Shown here: piece by piece, positions 25,590 to 25,645 of the stretch | How the letters are laid out: every line of letters starts with the position of its first letter | Numbering within the stretch: position 1 is the first letter of the stretch | DNA from: Sphaeroforma arctica JP610 | Lineage: Eukaryota > Opisthokonta > Ichthyosporea > Ichthyophonida | DNA length: 25,645 nucleotides | Assembly: GCF_001186125.1 (NCBI RefSeq) | Contig: NW_014039798.1 | Span: 18,943-44,587, forward strand | Direction: 5' to 3' | Program-made: the position numbers and the translations under genes | Notes under the pieces: generated by a model | Seen by the model: only the letters and a program-made list of their open reading frames with translations | Told to the model about the DNA's origin: nothing | Database searches by the model: none

Positions 25590-25645
25590 AACCCGGTCGA
25601 GAAGCGAGAATGAGGGTAATACAATGCCGCATCAGACCACGGATG

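Overview
This window looks like intron-rich nuclear DNA from a protist-like eukaryote. There is no bacterial gene layout. Short exons are separated by repeat-filled introns, and many short TTTAGGG/CCCTAAA tracts lie in non-coding DNA. Favoured splice signals are GTATGT donors with occasional CTAAC/TACTAAC branch-like words. An ichthyosporean or similar unicellular holozoan would fit, but this is inference and no marker gene settles it.

The core is a divergent, head-to-head pair of paralogous genes. The minus-strand gene runs from its start at 10502 down to its stop at 1448. The plus-strand gene runs from its start at 12154 to its stop at 20271. Each reads as 11 exons coding four ankyrin-type repeats followed by a charged coiled-coil region and a short conserved tail (about 369 aa minus, about 383 aa plus). 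Corresponding exons have equal or nearly equal lengths (30/31, 34/34, 33/33, 45/45, 72/69, 29/29, 14/14, 36/36, 30/30, 21/21 tentative, and 39/27 codons). Every intron falls between codons (phase 0). Coding DNA is only about 12% of the gene spans. The 1.65 kb between the two start codons is the obvious shared regulatory region.

The left edge (1-1447) holds a 21-bp minisatellite and DNA without a recognisable gene. The introns of both genes carry many minisatellites with periods of 19 to 139 bp, AT microsatellites and one 20-base N gap. One array, at 16005-16375, has two palindromes in every 60-bp unit. Exon 6 of the plus gene sits between two arrays and ends in a GC splice donor.

Right of 20272 there is a degenerate satellite of about 140 bp period (21081-21980), a stretch with nothing recognisable, then from about 23.1 kb a different kind of DNA. 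That part holds an inverted duplication of about 124 bp whose copies differ mostly by transitions, a Lys/Ala-rich reading frame between the arms, and a decayed minus-strand coding region with its own TATA box. It ends with a 22-bp perfect hairpin and another unidentified minus-strand reading frame at the edge. These look like remnants of one or more unclassified mobile elements. I treat them as fossils and assign no family.
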